64,000 bases of DNA from DAOTWA01 sp963702935 (lineage in GTDB: Bacteria > Chloroflexota > Anaerolineae > Anaerolineales > Anaerolineaceae), in NCBI GenBank assembly GCA_963702935.1, contig OY969772.1:2976001-3040000 (forward strand), written 5' to 3'. The position numbers were made by a program, and so were the translations under genes. Below are positions 37,194 through 45,662 of the stretch, piece by piece. The notes under the pieces are model-generated. The model was not told the origin of the DNA and did not search any database. It was given only the letters and a program-made list of their open reading frames with translations. Position 1 is the first letter of the stretch. Each line of letters begins with the position of its first letter.

Positions 37194-37744
37194 TTCGTTG
37201 TACTCCTTTTTGAAACAGGGTATCGCCAGATGGCGAAGATCCATAAAAAGCATAGAATGCAGAAGGCGGTGGTGATGTCGATCCACACCACCAACGGGAT
37301 GGATAGCGGGATGACCTTACGAATGACGTTCGCCAGGTTCAGCACGCTCTTGCCCACGCTGATGGCCAGCGACATTTGATAGACCGCCCGGGTGATGAGC
37401 TCGACCGGGGTGGGCAGATTGCTGAAGAACTGCAAGTTCAAGACCACGAAGATGGTCAGGGCGCCCAACGCGCTGAGAGCGAAGAACATCCAGGTCAGGC
37501 TGCGTTGGCGCTTGATTTGAGCCTCGCGCGTCTTTTCGACCAGCGCCGTTTGCCAGCGCTGGCTGAAGCCCGGCGCCGGAGCCGCGAGTGGGAGCGTGGT
37601 GAATTCTTGCTCGACGGCTTGTAAAGCGCTTGCCAGCCTGGAGCAAGAAGCGCAGCTTTCCAGGTGCATTCGTAAAGTGCGCTCTTCCTCGACGCTCAGA
37701 TCTTCTTCAGAAAGCAGCCAGTCTTCATAGGGTAGGTGCTTCAT
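37190..37744 (-). CDS. Zinc-finger anti-sigma factor (membrane)
   Basis: A 184-residue protein from ATG 37744 (AAAGGAGG upstream). The cytoplasmic N-terminus has the HxxxCxxC anti-sigma zinc motif ('RMHLESCASC'). One helix ('WMFFALSALGALTIFVVLNL') and a second hydrophobic pair near the end anchor it. It overlaps the ECF sigma gene by 20 nt, the standard layout for a sigma factor and its own inhibitor. Confidence 0.88.
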   Translation of the reverse strand: MKHLPYEDWLLSEEDLSVEEERTLRMHLESCASCSRLASALQAVEQEFTTLPLAAPAPGFSQRWQTALVEKTREAQIKRQRSLTWMFFALSALGALTIFVVLNLQFFSNLPTPVELITRAVYQMSLAISVGKSVLNLANVIRKVIPLSIPLVVWIDITTAFCILCFLWIFAIWRYPVSKRSTTK

Positions 37745-38321
37745 TCTGCCTCCTTTCGGATGCCAGGGCTTGGGGCTGTTGGGCAAGCCAGAGTTGCGCT
37801 AATTCGCGCCGGGCGCGGTGCAGCCGGCTCTTGACGGCACTGATAGAAAGGGATAGAGCCTGTCCAATTTCTTCATCCGATAAATCGTACCAATATCGCA
37901 TAATAATTGCAGCGCGGTCCTGCGGGCTGAGCCTTCCGAGCAATGCTCGCAGGTGGCGCTGTTCCTCCGTTTGATTGAATGATGATTCGGGGGTAGGGGT
38001 CCCTAAATCCGGGATAGCTTCTTCCGGAAGCAAATCCATCGATAATGTGTCCAGACGGCGGCGGCGCAATTGGTCGATGCAGTAATGGGCTGCAATGGAG
38101 AGCAGCCAGGTCAGGAAGGGCCGCTGCGGGTCGTACTTGGACAGCGATTGGTAGGCACGCCAGAAGGATTCCTGGGCTGCGTCTTCGGCTTCGCCAGCTT
38201 CGCCCAACATGCGATAGCACAGGTTATAAACGGGCGTCTGGTAAGCTTCAACCAGGTTGGTAAAGGCATCGCTCTCGCCTTTGCGCGCCTGGTTCAGCCA
38301 TTCGATTTCTGGGATGGTCAC
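37725..38321 (-). CDS. ECF-type RNA polymerase sigma factor
   Basis: A 198-residue sigma-70 family protein of the RpoE class. Region 2 is 'YNLCYRMLGEAGEAEDAAQESFWRAYQSLSKYDPQRPFLTWLLSIAAHYCIDQLRRRR'. Region 4 is 'LGRLSPQDRAAIIMRYWYDLSDEEIGQALSLSISAVKSRLHRARREL'. It heads the operon with anti-sigma, bactofilin-like and LiaF-like genes, suggesting an envelope-stress regulon. Upstream on the minus strand GCAACTT and CGTATACT could be an ECF-type self-promoter (spacing 14), which is only tentative. Confidence 0.92.
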   Translation of the reverse strand: MTIPEIEWLNQARKGESDAFTNLVEAYQTPVYNLCYRMLGEAGEAEDAAQESFWRAYQSLSKYDPQRPFLTWLLSIAAHYCIDQLRRRRLDTLSMDLLPEEAIPDLGTPTPESSFNQTEEQRHLRALLGRLSPQDRAAIIMRYWYDLSDEEIGQALSLSISAVKSRLHRARRELAQLWLAQQPQALASERRQNEAPTL

Positions 38322-38491
38322 TCATCGCTCCTGCGTGCGTTTGTTTCTAAGTAAGTATACGCAGAAATCGCGGGGAAGTTGCAAAACGGCTTTTGAGGCA
38401 GGCAAGTGGTGTTAAAATTCATGCGGATCGGCGGTTGAGGCTGCCATCTCACCGGTGCGAGTCCGGTGAAAATCCCGCTTACAGAGGCGCT

Positions 38492-39535
38492 ATGAACATC
38501 GATCTTCCCCACCGCCGTTTGAACCTGCTCACCCGCGAATGGGTGTTGGTTTCCCCTCACCGCGCCAGGCGCCCGTGGCTCGGCCAGGTAGAGAAAGCTG
38601 CCCCCGAAAACCTGCCGGCCTACGATCCGAACTGTTATCTGTGCCCCGGCAATACCCGTTCCAGCGGCGTTCGCAATCCCCCTTACACCGCTACGTTCGT
38701 TTTTGACAACGATTTCGCTGCCCTGCTGCCCCCTCAGGCCGGGGCGGCAAAGGCTGGCCCGGGCGAGGGCCTGTTCCGATCGGAGCAAGAGGCCGGTTTG
38801 TGCCGCGTCATCTGCTTTTCCCCGCGCCACGACCTCACCCTGCCGGAGCTGCCCCAGGCGGGGGTGGAAGCCGTGGTGCGCACCTGGAGCGACCAGACCT
38901 GCGAGCTGGGCGACCTGGATTTTATCCATTACGTTCAGGTGTTCGAGAACAAAGGCGCCATGATGGGCTGCTCGAACCCCCACCCGCACAGCCAGGTATG
39001 GGCCACCGGCCACGTTCCCAATGAGCCCGCCAAAGAGCTGGCTTCTCAGCAGGAATACCTGCGGGAGCACGGCTCCTGTCTGCTGTGCGATTATCTGGCG
39101 GCAGAGGTGCGCGCAGGCGAGCGCATCATCGAAGAGAATGAGGGTTTTGTAGCTTTAGTGCCCTATTGGGCCGTGTGGCCTTTCGAGCTGATGGTCGTTT
39201 CCAGGCGCCACACGCCTTCTTTACCCCATCTGGGCGCCGGGGAGGTGGCTGCTCTGGCCGACCTGTTGCGCAAAGTCACCGCGCGTTACGACAATCTCTT
39301 CGAGATGTCCTTCCCCTACTCGATGGGCTTCCACCAGGCGCCCACGGATGGGGCCGCTCACCCAGAGTGGCACCTGCACCTGCATTTTTATCCCCCCTTG
39401 CTGCGCTCGGCGACGGTGCGCAAGTTCATGGTCGGCTTCGAGATGCTGGCCATGCCCCAGCGCGACCTGACGCCCGAAGCGGCCGCCGAAAGGTTGCGCA
39501 GCCTGTCCTCGCTTCACTATAAGGCTGGAAAATAG
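38492..39535 (+). CDS. galT: Galactose-1-phosphate uridylyltransferase
   Basis: A 347-residue enzyme of the Leloir pathway, exchanging UMP between UDP-glucose and galactose-1-phosphate. The active-site HPH-Q motif is 'NPHPHSQVWATGHVPNE', with the nucleophile being the second His. 'LLTREWVLVSPHRARRPW' at the start and the second HIT-like half ('HPEWHLHLHFYPPLLRSATVRKFMVGFEML') are typical of the family. Zinc-ligand Cys residues are at 'CYLCPGN'. I chose ATG 38492. The stop codon lies in the arm of an inverted repeat. Confidence 0.94.
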   Translation: MNIDLPHRRLNLLTREWVLVSPHRARRPWLGQVEKAAPENLPAYDPNCYLCPGNTRSSGVRNPPYTATFVFDNDFAALLPPQAGAAKAGPGEGLFRSEQEAGLCRVICFSPRHDLTLPELPQAGVEAVVRTWSDQTCELGDLDFIHYVQVFENKGAMMGCSNPHPHSQVWATGHVPNEPAKELASQQEYLREHGSCLLCDYLAAEVRAGERIIEENEGFVALVPYWAVWPFELMVVSRRHTPSLPHLGAGEVAALADLLRKVTARYDNLFEMSFPYSMGFHQAPTDGAAHPEWHLHLHFYPPLLRSATVRKFMVGFEMLAMPQRDLTPEAAAERLRSLSSLHYKAGK

Positions 39536-39581
39536 AGAGTAGAGAGTAGTTGCTACTTTCTATTCTCCACTCTCTACTCTC
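39535..39581. repeat. Inverted repeat GAGAGTAGAGAG family, copy 2
   Basis: A 12-bp perfect stem GAGAGTAGAGAG / CTCTCTACTCTC with an inner repeat CTACTTTCTATTCTC. Related to 30686-30736. It lies between the convergent galT and kinase genes and may act as a shared 3' end structure. Confidence 0.7.
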
Positions 39582-39588
39582 GTGCTCC

Positions 39589-40224
39589 TCAGAAGACGAT
39601 TTCCTCTTTGCCGGATAATTTTTCCTGGATGCGTTTGACCACCTGTTCCAGGTGCTTGGGCTTGTGCACGAAATCGAGGTCGTCCGTGCGAATGGTCAGC
39701 ACCGGGCACAGGTCGAAGTTCTGCATCCAGTCTTCGTAGAAGCTATCCAGCAGCGCCAGGTAATCGGCGGTGATGCCCGTCTCGATGTCGCGCGCGCGCC
39801 GCTGGACGCGCTCCATTAGCACCGCCACCGGCGCTTTCAGGTAGATGAGCAGGTCCGGCGGCGGCAGGTTCTTTACCACCAGGTCGAACAATCTGCGGTA
39901 AGCCAGGGTATCGCGCTCGTTCAGATTGCCCATGTGGTTCAACGCGCGCGCGAAGATGTAGGCGTCCTCGTAGATGCTGCGATCCACAATCGCCGAGCGC
40001 GGGTCATTCCACAGCTCGAGGTGCTGCTCGGCGCGATGCCCCAGGAAGTAGATCTGCAGGTGGAAGGACCAGGCGCGCATGTCGGCGTAGAAATCCGGCA
40101 GGTAGGGGTTGTCCGCCACCAATTCGTAGGCCGTGCGGAAGCCCAGGCGCTCGCCGATGCGCTCGGTCAGGGAAGTCTTTCCGGCGCCGATATTGCCGGC
40201 CACCAGGATGAGTCTTTTAGGCAT
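39589..40224 (-). CDS. Deoxynucleoside kinase (dGK/dCK/dAK family)
   Basis: A 211-residue kinase that phosphorylates deoxynucleosides for salvage. P-loop 'VAGNIGAGKTSLTERIGERLG', then 'MRAWSFHLQIYFLGHR' and the DRS motif 'IVDRSIYEDAYIFA', with the lid region 'LMERVQRRARDIETG'. Length and motifs match bacterial dGK/dAK proteins. Which base it prefers is unclear. Confidence 0.9.
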   Translation of the reverse strand: MPKRLILVAGNIGAGKTSLTERIGERLGFRTAYELVADNPYLPDFYADMRAWSFHLQIYFLGHRAEQHLELWNDPRSAIVDRSIYEDAYIFARALNHMGNLNERDTLAYRRLFDLVVKNLPPPDLLIYLKAPVAVLMERVQRRARDIETGITADYLALLDSFYEDWMQNFDLCPVLTIRTDDLDFVHKPKHLEQVVKRIQEKLSGKEEIVF

Positions 40225-40305
40225 ATCCGGTCACCCTTCCTATGGATGGAATCTCCCCTCTATTGTACCCGACCCGTTGCCTTATTCGGCAGTGAGGTTC
40301 TGTAG

Positions 40306-40464
40306 TGTGCACGCGCGAGTTGTCAGGCAGTTGGAAACTGCACCTACAAACTGCACGAAGCCAGCCTGCGCTGGCTAAAAACCAGTCGGCGAAGGCCGAC
40401 TTCGTGTACTCCGTTGCAGCGATTTCAATCGCCTGAAAACGGCTGACAACTTTTGCGTGCACAC
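40306..40464. repeat. MITE-like palindromic element, family A, copy 2
   Basis: 159 bp, the reverse complement of the copy at 27198-27357 with high identity. Termini TGTGCACGC both ends (read inward). It opens a 500-bp repeat island with no genes. Confidence 0.85.
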
Positions 40465-40471
40465 GTTCTGC

Positions 40472-40589
40472 AATGCTAACCGAAGGGATCGCGCCAGCAT
40501 CCTCTGGAAGCATCCCGTTACCAACCCTTGTCATGCTAACCGAAGGGATCGCGCAGCATCCCCTTGGGGAAGCATCTCGTTGCTGTCAT
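40472..40589. repeat. Two tandem GTCATGCT-family repeats (family C)
   Basis: Two 55-60 bp copies with the consensus ATGCTAACCGAAGGGATCG, CGCAGCATCC, GGAAGCAT(C/T)(C/T)CGTT. More copies are at 50963-51171. Each contains the short palindromic pair ATGCT/AGCAT. Confidence 0.75.
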
Positions 40590-40600
40590 AAAAACCCTCT

Positions 40601-40750
40601 GTTCGGTAACTGCTCTGGAGATTGAAATCTCGGCTACAAAAATCACGAAGTCCACCTATGTGGACTGAAAACCAGCCGACGGCGGTCGGCTTTGTGCTCT
40701 TGACAGGTGTGGTTTCAACCGCCAGCGCTTTCAGCCGAGTTTCCGAACGC
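40601..40750. repeat. MITE-like palindromic element, family B, copy 1
   Basis: About 150 bp with ends GTTCGGTAACT and (read inward) GTTCGGAAACT. Inside, two stem-loops (AGTCCAC/GTGGACT and AGCCGAC/GTCGGCT) joined by GAAAACC, the same plan as family A. Copy 2, shorter by about 17 bp, is at 47231-47362 in the opposite orientation. Confidence 0.82.
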
Positions 40751-40805
40751 TTACATAAGAAAAGTGAAACAACTCGCAGCGAGCACTCGGAATGACAAGG
40801 CGTAA

Positions 40806-41609
40806 TTACACCGTCTCGAGCGTGCCGCGCTGCTTGGCTTGCAGCTCGAACCAGCGGAACAGCACGTAACCCAACGATAGATAAACCAGCCCGACCACGA
40901 ATTCCCCGGCCAGCAGCGGCAACACCTGGCTCAAGCTCGCTCCGGCGATGAGCGCTCGCGCCGAGGCGATCCCCCGCGTTAGAGGCAACCCCTCGGCGAG
41001 GATCAACATCCAGCCCGGCAGTTGACTCAAAGGGATATTCGCGCCGGAAAAGATCAGCAGCACGAAATAGACGGCGTTGTTGATGAACATCACGTTCACC
41101 GTGATCAGGCTCAGGCAGCCCATCAACAGGCCCAGGCCCGCCGTGCTGAAAGTGGTCACCAGGATGGTCAGCGCCAGCCCCGGCAGGTTGGTGTGCGAGA
41201 GGTTCAATCCCAGCAGCAGCACGCCCCAGGTCAGGGCGATGACCACCCCTACCATACCGTCCAGGATGTGCAGGAAAGCCCGCCCCACGAACATCACCAG
41301 GCGGTTGGCCGGCGTGCCGAACAGGTAGGGCAGGGTGCCGTCCCAGCGGTCGCCGCCGATGCTCATGGTCACGCCGTAGATGCCGCTCACCGCCGTGATC
41401 TGGATGGCATTACCGATGACGTAAAAGCTGGCGTTCGACGGACCCGTGGCAAAGCTGCCCAAGAAGGTGAAAAAGAGGAGCTGAAACAGCGGCATGAGCA
41501 CCTTGGAGGCCAGGTAGGTGGTGGGCTGTAGCCAATGGAACAGGGCGATGTAAGAGAGCACCGTGCCCTGCCAGAAAAGGCGAAGATTCACGACGATTCG
41601 ATGGATCAT
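40806..41609 (-). CDS. ABC-2 type permease (third gene of exporter operon)
   Basis: A 267-residue, six-helix permease. Typical ABC-2 parts are 'LFFTFLGSFATG' and the loop 'ISIGGDRWDGTLPYLFGTPANR' (compare the E-R-E-GT-E type motif of exporters). It lies 3 nt after the second permease gene. The two probably form a heterodimer with the upstream ATPase; substrate unknown. Confidence 0.85.
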   Translation of the reverse strand: MIHRIVVNLRLFWQGTVLSYIALFHWLQPTTYLASKVLMPLFQLLFFTFLGSFATGPSNASFYVIGNAIQITAVSGIYGVTMSIGGDRWDGTLPYLFGTPANRLVMFVGRAFLHILDGMVGVVIALTWGVLLLGLNLSHTNLPGLALTILVTTFSTAGLGLLMGCLSLITVNVMFINNAVYFVLLIFSGANIPLSQLPGWMLILAEGLPLTRGIASARALIAGASLSQVLPLLAGEFVVGLVYLSLGYVLFRWFELQAKQRGTLETV

Positions 41610-41612
41610 GGC

Positions 41613-42413
41613 CTATTCCATATCCAGGGTGGCGTCTTTGCGGGCTTTGACGAGCATTAATCGGAACAGGCGCCCGGCGATCAGCAGGTCGACGAGGCTA
41701 AAGACCAGCAACATGCCCCAGGAGAAAAGGAGCTGCTCCAGGCTGAGCCCTCCGGAAGCCGTCCCTTGCAGGGCGCGAGCGGCCCAGTAGGGCGGCAGCA
41801 GATAGCTGAGCGGCGTGGTCCACCCCGGCAGGAGCGCGATGGGAAAGAGGAAGCCGCTCAGGATGTACACGGGGAATTCCATGGCGTTCTGGAACGACTG
41901 CACCCCCGGATTCATCACGAAGATGGGCGCGATGATCAGCCCGAAGCTGATGAAGGCGATGATCGTCAGCAAAAGGGAGAGGAAGAAGGCCGGCGGTTGG
42001 GCGATGGCCAGGGAATAGCCGAAAATCAGCGAGGCCAGCAAATAGCTCAAGATCATCGAGGCCAGCGATTGCAGCACGTTGGCCAGGTTCTTGCCGAACA
42101 CGATGACCGACATGGGCGTAGGCACCCCCGCCAGCGTCTCGAGCGTGCCAGACCAGCGCTCGATGTTGATGCTGTTGCCGCTGATGAACAGCAGGCTGCT
42201 CCACAGCCCGGTCAGGCCGCTGCCCACCACCACGAACAGGACGTATTGGCTTCCCTTGGATTGCATCATCCACAACGCCATGATGGCGATGAGCAGGGGC
42301 TGGATCAGCACCGTGAAGATGATGAAGGAATCCATCACGTTTTGGCGCAGGGTCATCTCGGCCACCATCAAGATCGTGCGCCAGTCGTCGCGGATCAGCC
42401 TGAGCGCGTTCAT
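41613..42413 (-). CDS. ABC-2 type permease (second gene of exporter operon)
   Basis: A 266-residue, six-helix permease. 'NSINIERWSGTLETLAGVPTPMSVIVFGKNLANVLQSL' is the conserved ABC-2 segment (E-R--GTLE). It overlaps the ATPase stop by 4 nt. Paralog-like partner of the following permease. Confidence 0.87.
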   Translation of the reverse strand: MNALRLIRDDWRTILMVAEMTLRQNVMDSFIIFTVLIQPLLIAIMALWMMQSKGSQYVLFVVVGSGLTGLWSSLLFISGNSINIERWSGTLETLAGVPTPMSVIVFGKNLANVLQSLASMILSYLLASLIFGYSLAIAQPPAFFLSLLLTIIAFISFGLIIAPIFVMNPGVQSFQNAMEFPVYILSGFLFPIALLPGWTTPLSYLLPPYWAARALQGTASGGLSLEQLLFSWGMLLVFSLVDLLIAGRLFRLMLVKARKDATLDME

Positions 42414-43384
42414 GCGCTGCCTCCTACCAGGCGCACGTAAGCGTCTTCCAGGGTAGGCTCGCGCACCAACACCTTGCCCAGGCGCACCCCGTTGAGGCTG
42501 GAGATCAGGTCGGGCACGGCTTCTGCGCCCCGCGTGGTTTGCACCAGCAGCACTTGTTTCTGGTCGTGGTCTTCCACTGCCACCGAATCGACGAAGGACA
42601 GGGTGCGCAGCCGCTCGATGACCTCAGCGGGTACTCCGAACATCTCCAGCTCGATCACCGAGAGGTCTCGCACGTGTTTCTTGAGGCCCTCGGGCGTGTC
42701 CAGGGCGATGATGTGGCCGTGGTTGATCACCGCCACGCGTTGGCACAGCGCGTCTGCCTCGAACATGTAATGGGTGGTGAGCAGGATCGTCTTGTTTTGC
42801 GATTGCAGGTTGAGGATCACCTGGCGGAACTCGCGCGCGCCGACCGGGTCCAGGCCGATGGTAGGCTCGTCCAGGAAGAGCACGTCTGGGTCGTGCAGCA
42901 GGGTCCTGGCCACGTGCAGGCGCTGCTTCATCCCGCGCGAATAACCTTCCACGCGCTCGTTGCCGCGCCCCGCCAGCCCCACCAGCTCCAGCAGGTAAGG
43001 GATGCGCTTTTTGGCTACTTCAGGCTCCACGTGGTACAGGCTGCCAAAATAGCGCAGGTTGTCGATCCCGGAGAGCCGCCAATACAGGCCGCGCTCGCCG
43101 CCGAAGATGAAGCCGATGCGCTTCTGCACGCGGTTGGCTTCCTTGACCACGTCGTGCCCCAGAATTTTCGCCGCGCCCCCGGTAGGGAGCAGCAGGGTCG
43201 TCAGCACCTTGACCGTGGTGGTCTTCCCCGCGCCGTTTGGACCGAGCAGCCCGAACAGCTCGCCGGTTTCGACGTTGAAAGACACGTCGTCCACAGCGAT
43301 CACTTCCTTGATCGAGCGCCTGAAAACACCCACCGTAGGACGGTAGATGCGTCGGAGGTGGTCTACTTCGATTGCATCTATCAT
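42410..43384 (-). CDS. ABC exporter ATP-binding protein (DrrA/NodI-like)
   Basis: A 324-residue ATPase. Walker A 'GPNGAGKTTTVKVL', signature 'YSRGMKQRLHVARTLLHDP', Walker B 'VLFLDEPTIGLDP', H-loop 'TTHYMFEAD'. The 'EVDHLRRIYRP' N-terminus and the extended C-terminal domain (residues 225-324) fit the DrrA-like export class. It heads the three-gene operon; drug, lipid or polysaccharide export is possible. Confidence 0.92.
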   Translation of the reverse strand: MIDAIEVDHLRRIYRPTVGVFRRSIKEVIAVDDVSFNVETGELFGLLGPNGAGKTTTVKVLTTLLLPTGGAAKILGHDVVKEANRVQKRIGFIFGGERGLYWRLSGIDNLRYFGSLYHVEPEVAKKRIPYLLELVGLAGRGNERVEGYSRGMKQRLHVARTLLHDPDVLFLDEPTIGLDPVGAREFRQVILNLQSQNKTILLTTHYMFEADALCQRVAVINHGHIIALDTPEGLKKHVRDLSVIELEMFGVPAEVIERLRTLSFVDSVAVEDHDQKQVLLVQTTRGAEAVPDLISSLNGVRLGKVLVREPTLEDAYVRLVGGSA

Positions 43385-43416
43385 GACGCTATTATAGAAC
43401 TATTGTGCTATTCGTG

Positions 43417-44508
43417 TCAAGGGGCTTTTTGGTCTGACCGGCCGTACTTCGCGGCCACGCGCTGAAGCTCGTCTAAAGGCAAGGCGTAGGCCGTGTGGCC
43501 CTGATCGCCGGTCATGCTCTCGGCCGCGGTCAGCGCATTCAGGATGGACTCTTCCACCGCCTCGGCCACCGCATCGAAGAAGGGGTTGAGCTGCCGGTGT
43601 GGAATCATCACCCCTAGCGGAAAAGGCTCTTCCGCTGCGGCGGGAATGTGATGGCCGGTGGCGAAAGCCAGGAACAGGTCGCCGCTGGAGTTGTGGCCCA
43701 CCCCGCCCGTCCGCGCCAATCCGCTGGTAGCGCGCTGCGCCAGGCGGCGGCATTGATCTCCCAACAGGGGCGCGTCCGTGGCGATGACCACGATGATCGA
43801 GCTGGAAGGGGGCGGCTCTTGCCAGGGGCTGGGCACCTTGTCGAAGCCGATCTCGCGCCCCACCGGCACGCCGTCCACGCGCAGTTGCTCCCGGTCGCCG
43901 TAGTTCGTCTGCACCAGCGCGCCGACGGTATATTTTCCGCTCTGCGTCTCGACCATGCGCGAGGCGGTGCCGATGCCGCCTTTGAAGTCGTGGCAGATCA
44001 TGCCCGTCCCGCCGCCCACGTTGCCTTCCGCCACCGGGCCGGAGCTGGCGCTCTCCATGGCCTGGAAGACGTGCTCGCGCGTCAGGGGCAGCGCGTTCAT
44101 GTCGTTGAGCCAGCCGTCGTAGGTCTCGGCGACCACCGGCAGGTAGAAGGCGCCGTAATGCGCGTGGGTGAAGGAGAATTCGGCCAGTGCATCGCGCACC
44201 ATGCCCACCTGGTGGGTGTTCGTCAGGGCGATGGCCGAGGTGAGCATGCCGGTCTCTTCGATCCACTGCACGCCGGTCATCTCGCCGCAGCCGTTGAAGC
44301 GGTGGAAGCCGGCAAAAGCGTAATCGTTGCCGATGGCTCCCTCGCGCGGCGCGATCACCGTGATGCCCGTGCGCGCCACGTGCGGCCCATCGTGCATCAC
44401 GGTCACGTGGCCCACCAGCACGCCCGGCACGTCGGTAATGGCGTTGTTGGCCCCCGTGGGCATCCTCCCGATAGTTATTCCCAATTCACGAATACGTGCA
44501 CGCTTCAT
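43417..44508 (-). CDS. P1 family (DmpA) aminopeptidase / D-esterase
   Basis: A 363-residue Ntn-type enzyme that releases N-terminal residues from peptides or acts on D-amino acid esters and beta-peptides. 'NNAITDVPGVLVGHVTV' and 'EGNVGGGTGMICHDFKGGIGTASR' are conserved. The self-cleavage site with its nucleophile Ser is in 'VGHNSSGDLFLAFATGH'. It starts 2 nt downstream of the lipoprotein gene, so they are likely one operon. Confidence 0.88.
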   Translation of the reverse strand: MKRARIRELGITIGRMPTGANNAITDVPGVLVGHVTVMHDGPHVARTGITVIAPREGAIGNDYAFAGFHRFNGCGEMTGVQWIEETGMLTSAIALTNTHQVGMVRDALAEFSFTHAHYGAFYLPVVAETYDGWLNDMNALPLTREHVFQAMESASSGPVAEGNVGGGTGMICHDFKGGIGTASRMVETQSGKYTVGALVQTNYGDREQLRVDGVPVGREIGFDKVPSPWQEPPPSSSIIVVIATDAPLLGDQCRRLAQRATSGLARTGGVGHNSSGDLFLAFATGHHIPAAAEEPFPLGVMIPHRQLNPFFDAVAEAVEESILNALTAAESMTGDQGHTAYALPLDELQRVAAKYGRSDQKAP

Positions 44509-44510
44509 CT

Positions 44511-45149
44511 TTATGCGCCTGCCCTCTGCTGTAATAATTTTATCACCGAGTTGACGAAGATGAAGCTCGTCCCTCTAAATCCGCCGCGGCCTGGGCCTGG
44601 CGTGCCGAATCCGCCGCCGCCCCTTCCTCCACCACTACCCGGGGTCTGCCCCTGGAACTGGGCCGCGCGCGTCGCGCGTTGCTCTGCGCTCAAAGTCGGG
44701 AAACTCCCGCCGTTGAAACCGCTGCCCGGCGTCGCCTGGATGCCCTCGGCCTGCATCAGGCTCTGAAGATCGCTTTGGGTCAGGCTCATTTGCTGGATGG
44801 CTTGAATCTGGTCCGCCGTCATGTCGCTTTCGATCTGCTGGTAGATGGCTTGGGTGTCACTGGCGGAGGGGGTGCCGTTAGTGTTCAGGCTTTGTAACTG
44901 TTGCCATAAGGGCAGCAGTTGTTTGGCCTCGGCGGCGGTCACCGCCAGGCTGGTGCCTTCCAGCTTGAGCGTCCCGGCTGCCAGCTTGCTATCCAGGCTC
45001 GCGGCCGAGGGGGTACCGGCTACCGCGCCGGAGTTGGGTTGGGAAGCCTGATTGCCCCCCTGGACGGCCTGGGTCGGCTGCGTGCCGGAGCAGGCCGCCA
45101 GGGCCACGACGAGAAACGCCACGAACAGGAGATTTGTCTTGTTTTTCAT
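44511..45149 (-). CDS. Gly/Gln-rich lipoprotein
   Basis: A 212-residue lipoprotein: signal 'LLFVAFLVVALAAC' with lipobox Cys. The mature part has a Ser/Thr/Gln-rich linker, a helical region ('TAAEAKQLLPLWQQLQSL', 'TADQIQAIQQMSLTQSDLQSLM') and a Gly-rich tail ('GGGRGGGGFGTPGPGRGGF'). I do not recognise the family. A terminator stem lies about 20 nt upstream of its start, so it may have its own promoter or be attenuated. Confidence 0.75.
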   Translation of the reverse strand: MKNKTNLLFVAFLVVALAACSGTQPTQAVQGGNQASQPNSGAVAGTPSAASLDSKLAAGTLKLEGTSLAVTAAEAKQLLPLWQQLQSLNTNGTPSASDTQAIYQQIESDMTADQIQAIQQMSLTQSDLQSLMQAEGIQATPGSGFNGGSFPTLSAEQRATRAAQFQGQTPGSGGGRGGGGFGTPGPGRGGFRGTSFIFVNSVIKLLQQRAGA

Positions 45150-45170
45150 ACAGTAAGTTTTTTGTGATTG

Positions 45171-45215
45171 GTTAAAAAAGTCTGCCAGCAAAGCGGATCG
45201 ATGACTTTGCTGGCA
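45171..45215 (-). terminator. Rho-independent terminator between the small TM gene and the lipoprotein gene
   Basis: On the minus strand a perfect 11-bp stem TGCCAGCAAAG/CTTTGCTGGCA with an 11-nt loop is followed by GACTTTTTTAACC. It would end a transcript coming from 45.4 kb, or act as an attenuator for the lipoprotein gene. Confidence 0.8.
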
Positions 45216-45318
45216 TTCAATCGTCCCAATATTATTCGGGAGGTCAGGGTGTTACGATCCGGAACAGCTTCACCATGATCCCAAGTCGTTGCTTTTCACC
45301 CTGACTACGCTCAGGTGC

Positions 45319-45444
45319 TTATCGGCGATTGCGCATCACTTTTATCGGCGCCGGGACGAGAGACGCCCGCCGTTTCGCTTCGGTCTTCTTCATCGCGACC
45401 ATCAGGGCGATGATCACGAGACTGTCGATCAGAAATGCTAGCAT
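45319..45444 (-). CDS. Candidate 41-residue single-helix membrane protein
   Basis: ATG 45444 is preceded by AAAAGGAG at 10-nt spacing. The product 'MLAFLIDSLVIIALMVAMKKTEAKRR...' has one membrane helix and a basic tail (positive-inside). A strong terminator follows 104 nt downstream on the same strand. I do not recognise it. The RBS, the helix and the terminator together make a real small gene plausible, but not proven. Confidence 0.45.
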   Translation of the reverse strand: MLAFLIDSLVIIALMVAMKKTEAKRRASLVPAPIKVMRNRR

Positions 45445-45662
45445 TTCGAAGATACTCCTTTTCTCAAGAGATAGGCGCATCTCTTGGTACTGCGCCACCT
45501 TCTTCTTACCATCGAGATAAGTATAGCCGTCCAAGATGAACGTAAAATGAATAAAAGTTAGGGGTTCCGTGAGACCTTCTGATTTACGATTTTATGCTAT
45601 GATCCTGTTTATTGTCGGTACGCGGTTCAGGAGGACTTAAAAGTCTGGAAAATCGTACCCCC

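Noticed and set aside
38440..38490. CACCGGTGCGAGTCCGGTGAAAATCCC upstream of galT looks a little like a cobalamin riboswitch core
   Set aside because: Only a short similarity; the other conserved boxes are missing, there is no room for the full fold, and galT has no link to B12.
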